Shown here piece by piece: positions 5,411 to 7,082 of a DNA stretch of 7,082 nucleotides (its first letter is position 1; the number at the start of each line of letters is the position of its first letter). The position numbers and the translations under genes were made by a program. Source of the DNA: DATDVD01 sp035290065 (lineage in GTDB: Bacteria > Pseudomonadota > Gammaproteobacteria > Coxiellales > Coxiellaceae); assembly GCA_035290065.1 (NCBI GenBank), contig DATDVD010000097.1:1-7082 (forward strand). Direction: 5' to 3'. The notes under the pieces are model-generated. The model ran no database searches, had not been told where the DNA came from, and saw nothing but the letters and a program-made list of their open reading frames with translations.

Positions 5411-5646
5411 ATGTAATTTACCGAAAACTCGGCGGACAGCCCCTCGATGCATCCCCTAGAATAGGAGGTGCAGCAACGCAGTGGTGAGCACCGAAGCATT
5501 AATAACCCCAAGGGAAGTCTCATAACCTTCTCTACTACTCGAAGACCTGCGTCTATTGGGGGTAAATTATTAACGAAAGTTGCTAAATCTAATCCTGGGT
5601 TGACGAAAATAGTCCTCTCTTCTCCTTCACCTGCTGCTCGTTGCAT
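5392..5646 (-). CDS. possible small gene (84 aa) or sRNA locus, antisense to the MFS 3' end
   Basis: An 84-codon minus-strand ORF fills most of the 323-bp gap between the MFS gene and the P-type ATPase and overlaps the MFS gene by 19 bp. It is bracketed by a TATAAT at 5690-5695 and an intrinsic terminator at 5377-5408, both on the same strand. I do not recognise the product. Its first half (TIFVNPGLDLATFVNNLPPI) reads like real protein, while the second half is rich in Cys and Arg and less convincing. From about 5537 another minus frame reads EGYETSLGVINASVL with a stop at 5458-5456, which looks more protein-like, so a frameshifted remnant is possible. The start has only weak AGAG motifs upstream, and the stop falls inside the terminator stem. 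A non-coding RNA of about 300 nt is an equal alternative; it does not resemble 6S RNA, tmRNA or RNase P RNA. Confidence 0.3.
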   Translation of the reverse strand: MQRAAGEGEERTIFVNPGLDLATFVNNLPPIDAGLRVVEKVMRLPLGLLMLRCSPLRCCTSYSRGCIEGLSAEFSVNYIQRPVD

Positions 5647-5683
5647 CTCTTTATGTCTCTAAATGTATTAAAATTTCATCCGC

Positions 5684-5695
5684 TATACTATTATA
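5684..5695. promoter_or_regulatory. overlapping divergent -10 boxes
   Basis: TATACT (5684-5689, plus) directly abuts TATAAT read on minus (5695-5690). The first could serve the ATPase gene (start near 5696, leader about 38 nt), the second the minus-strand unit at 5392-5646. Neither has a clear -35. RNA polymerase could occupy only one direction at a time, so the two units may be mutually exclusive. No CueR-type dyad spanning a 19-bp spacer is evident. Confidence 0.35.
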
Positions 5696-5733
5696 ACCAT
5701 CTTAATAAAATCTTAGAACAGAAGAGGTTGGTA

Positions 5734-7082
5734 ATGGATTACCCTACACATTCCGGCAGCCCTATGCCCCGTTGTTGCACCCATCCTACGGGAGGCCATT
5801 CACATTATGAAGACCAGCAAAAGGGCCCTCTCCCTACTAAAAACGAGATAGGCGATTCTTTTAAGTTATTGCTCTTAAAAGCAGGCGTTGCGGGTATGCT
5901 CGCATTTGTGCTTTTAGTGGCAGCTATGCTTGGTTACACGCCTCCTTTAAATACGCTATTTGGCCAAGAATTTTCGTTGACCGTGGGGTTATTAACTTTT
6001 GTTACCCTGCAGTTCAGTGGGCTGGATATTTATCAGGCGGGTTGGCAATCTTTAAAAACTCGACGTTTTAATATGTACACGTTAATTGCCTTAGGCACAG
6101 GTGCTGCATGGCTATTTTCTATGCTAATCAGCTTAATGCCAGCATGGTTTCCCGCCGAAGGACACGACGTTTATTTTGAATCCGCCTTGATGATTATTGC
6201 GTTCGTGCAATTGGGGCAGGCGTTAGAATCCCGCCAAATAGCCGCTTCTAATGCGGCGATTGAGCATCTCTTACATCTCGCACCCCCGATGGCACGGGTC
6301 GTCCGCAATGACGAAGAAATAGATGTGCCTTTAAGCGAGGTACAAGTAGGCGATACGATACGGATACGGCCCGGTGAAAAAATTCCGGTAGACGGGGTTA
6401 TCACAGCCGGTTCTTCGACGGTGGACGAATCCATGCTGACGGGTGAATCCCTTCCGCTTAAAAAACAAATGGGCGATGAAGTGATGGGCGGCACTCTGAA
6501 TAAAATGGGAAGCTTTTTATTTAAAGCCACCAAAGTGGGGCGCGAAACCGTGCTTGCACAAATTGTTCAGCTCGTAGAACAGGCGCAAAAAACTAGGCCT
6601 CCTATTGCGCGTTTAGTGGATAGAGTTTCTGGTTATTTTGTACCGGCTGTATTTATCGTAGCGGTTATAACCACCTTAATTTGGTTACTCGTAGGGCCTC
6701 GGCCTGTCATCGGTTATATGGTGATGACTTTTATGAACGTGTTAATTATTGCATGCCCTTGTGCACTCGGATTAGCCACGCCGATTTCGGTTACCGCAGG
6801 CATTGGAAAAGCCGCTGAAAATGGCATTTTAATTAAAAACGGCGAAGCCCTTCAATTAGCCAGTCAATTAACGACATTAGTCATTGATAAAACGGGCACT
6901 ATCACCGAAGGACATCCTGCTGTTATCGAAGTGGTTTCAGCACAGGATTTTACGCAAGAACAAATTTTACAATGGGCTGCCAGCTTAGAAAAAAATTCTG
7001 AGCATCCTTTCAGTGAAGCCATTGTAAAAGCCCACAAAGGCCCCTTACTCGAGGTAAATAGTTTTCAAGCGATTGAAGGGCA
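5734..7082 (+). CDS. copA: copper-translocating P1B-type ATPase (C-terminal part beyond window)
   Basis: A P-type ATPase that pumps Cu+ out of the cytoplasm using ATP. 449 codons are visible and open to the right edge. Helices: two leading ones (about residues 45-67 and 81-104), then 113-135, 146-165, and two around 315-355. Motifs in order: actuator TGES (236-239), the metal-binding CPC (341-343) within CPCALGLATP, phosphorylation site DKTGT (D385), and the nucleotide-domain HP in SEHPFSEAI (H424-P425). CPCALGLATP is typical of the Cu+ group (P1B-1) rather than Zn/Cd pumps; the M5 and M6 residues that would confirm this lie outside. There is no N-terminal HMA domain (no GMxCxxC). Instead a short hydrophilic stretch contains C14-C15 and several His (H17, H22, H24). 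The start has AGAAGAGG (5719-5726) at about 7-nt spacing. A role in resistance or in copper supply to oxidases cannot be decided from this window. Confidence 0.9.
   Translation, partial: MDYPTHSGSPMPRCCTHPTGGHSHYEDQQKGPLPTKNEIGDSFKLLLLKAGVAGMLAFVLLVAAMLGYTPPLNTLFGQEFSLTVGLLTFVTLQFSGLDIYQAGWQSLKTRRFNMYTLIALGTGAAWLFSMLISLMPAWFPAEGHDVYFESALMIIAFVQLGQALESRQIAASNAAIEHLLHLAPPMARVVRNDEEIDVPLSEVQVGDTIRIRPGEKIPVDGVITAGSSTVDESMLTGESLPLKKQMGDEVMGGTLNKMGSFLFKATKVGRETVLAQIVQLVEQAQKTRPPIARLVDRVSGYFVPAVFIVAVITTLIWLLVGPRPVIGYMVMTFMNVLIIACPCALGLATPISVTAGIGKAAENGILIKNGEALQLASQLTTLVIDKTGTITEGHPAVIEVVSAQDFTQEQILQWAASLEKNSEHPFSEAIVKAHKGPLLEVNSFQAIEG

Noticed and set aside
5468..5662. 64-codon plus-strand ORF from GTG 5468
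   Set aside because: AGGAGG directly abuts the GTG, with no spacing for initiation, and the product looks like the antisense of the minus-strand candidate.
6171..6533. 120-codon minus-strand ORF
   Set aside because: Lies entirely inside the copper ATPase actuator-domain coding region and is a shadow of it.

Overview
The window looks like chromosomal DNA of a gammaproteobacterium with moderate to low GC content. A relative of the Legionellales (Legionella/Coxiella group) is my best guess. That rests on the style of the MFS transporter, the cytochrome oxidase subunit III and FabV, and on no marker gene, so the assignment is tentative. There are no rRNA, tRNA, phage, IS-transposase or CRISPR genes.

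Layout. Positions 1-245 (minus) hold the N-terminal 81 residues of a PQ-loop/SemiSWEET-like membrane protein. The gap between it and the next, divergent gene carries a 79-bp REP doublet (283-361) followed directly by a degenerate 12-bp tandem repeat (362-433). Then come cytochrome c oxidase subunit III (530-1408, plus) and an unrecognised six-TM membrane protein with an Ala-rich tail (1575-2486, plus). Between that gene and the convergent fabV lie a third copy of the first REP (2515-2539) and a different REP-like hairpin that also resembles a terminator (2569-2606). fabV (2605-3822, minus) encodes a trans-2-enoyl-CoA/ACP reductase. An MFS transporter resembling the Pht intraphagosomal nutrient-transporter family occupies 4121-5410 (plus). 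A copper-type P1B ATPase starts at 5734 and runs off the right edge with 449 codons visible.

The most interesting region is the roughly 300 bp between fabV and the MFS gene. Reading towards the transporter there is, in order: an extended -10 promoter (3913-3940), an almost leaderless 30-codon ORF with five Val codons and one Ile codon in eight positions (3950-4042), and a perfect 12-bp stem followed by a T-rich stretch (4033-4077) whose 5' arm can also fold into a competing hairpin. This is the architecture of an amino-acid attenuator, similar in style to ilv leaders, but placed before a transporter. It is a hypothesis from sequence alone.

A second unexplained region is 5377-5695 on the minus strand. 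A consensus TATAAT and a good intrinsic terminator bracket about 300 nt that hold an 84-codon ORF or possibly a small RNA, antisense to the end of the MFS gene. No single pathway links the genes: respiration (cox3), fatty-acid synthesis (fabV), nutrient uptake (MFS) and copper export (CopA-like) appear to be separate short transcription units.
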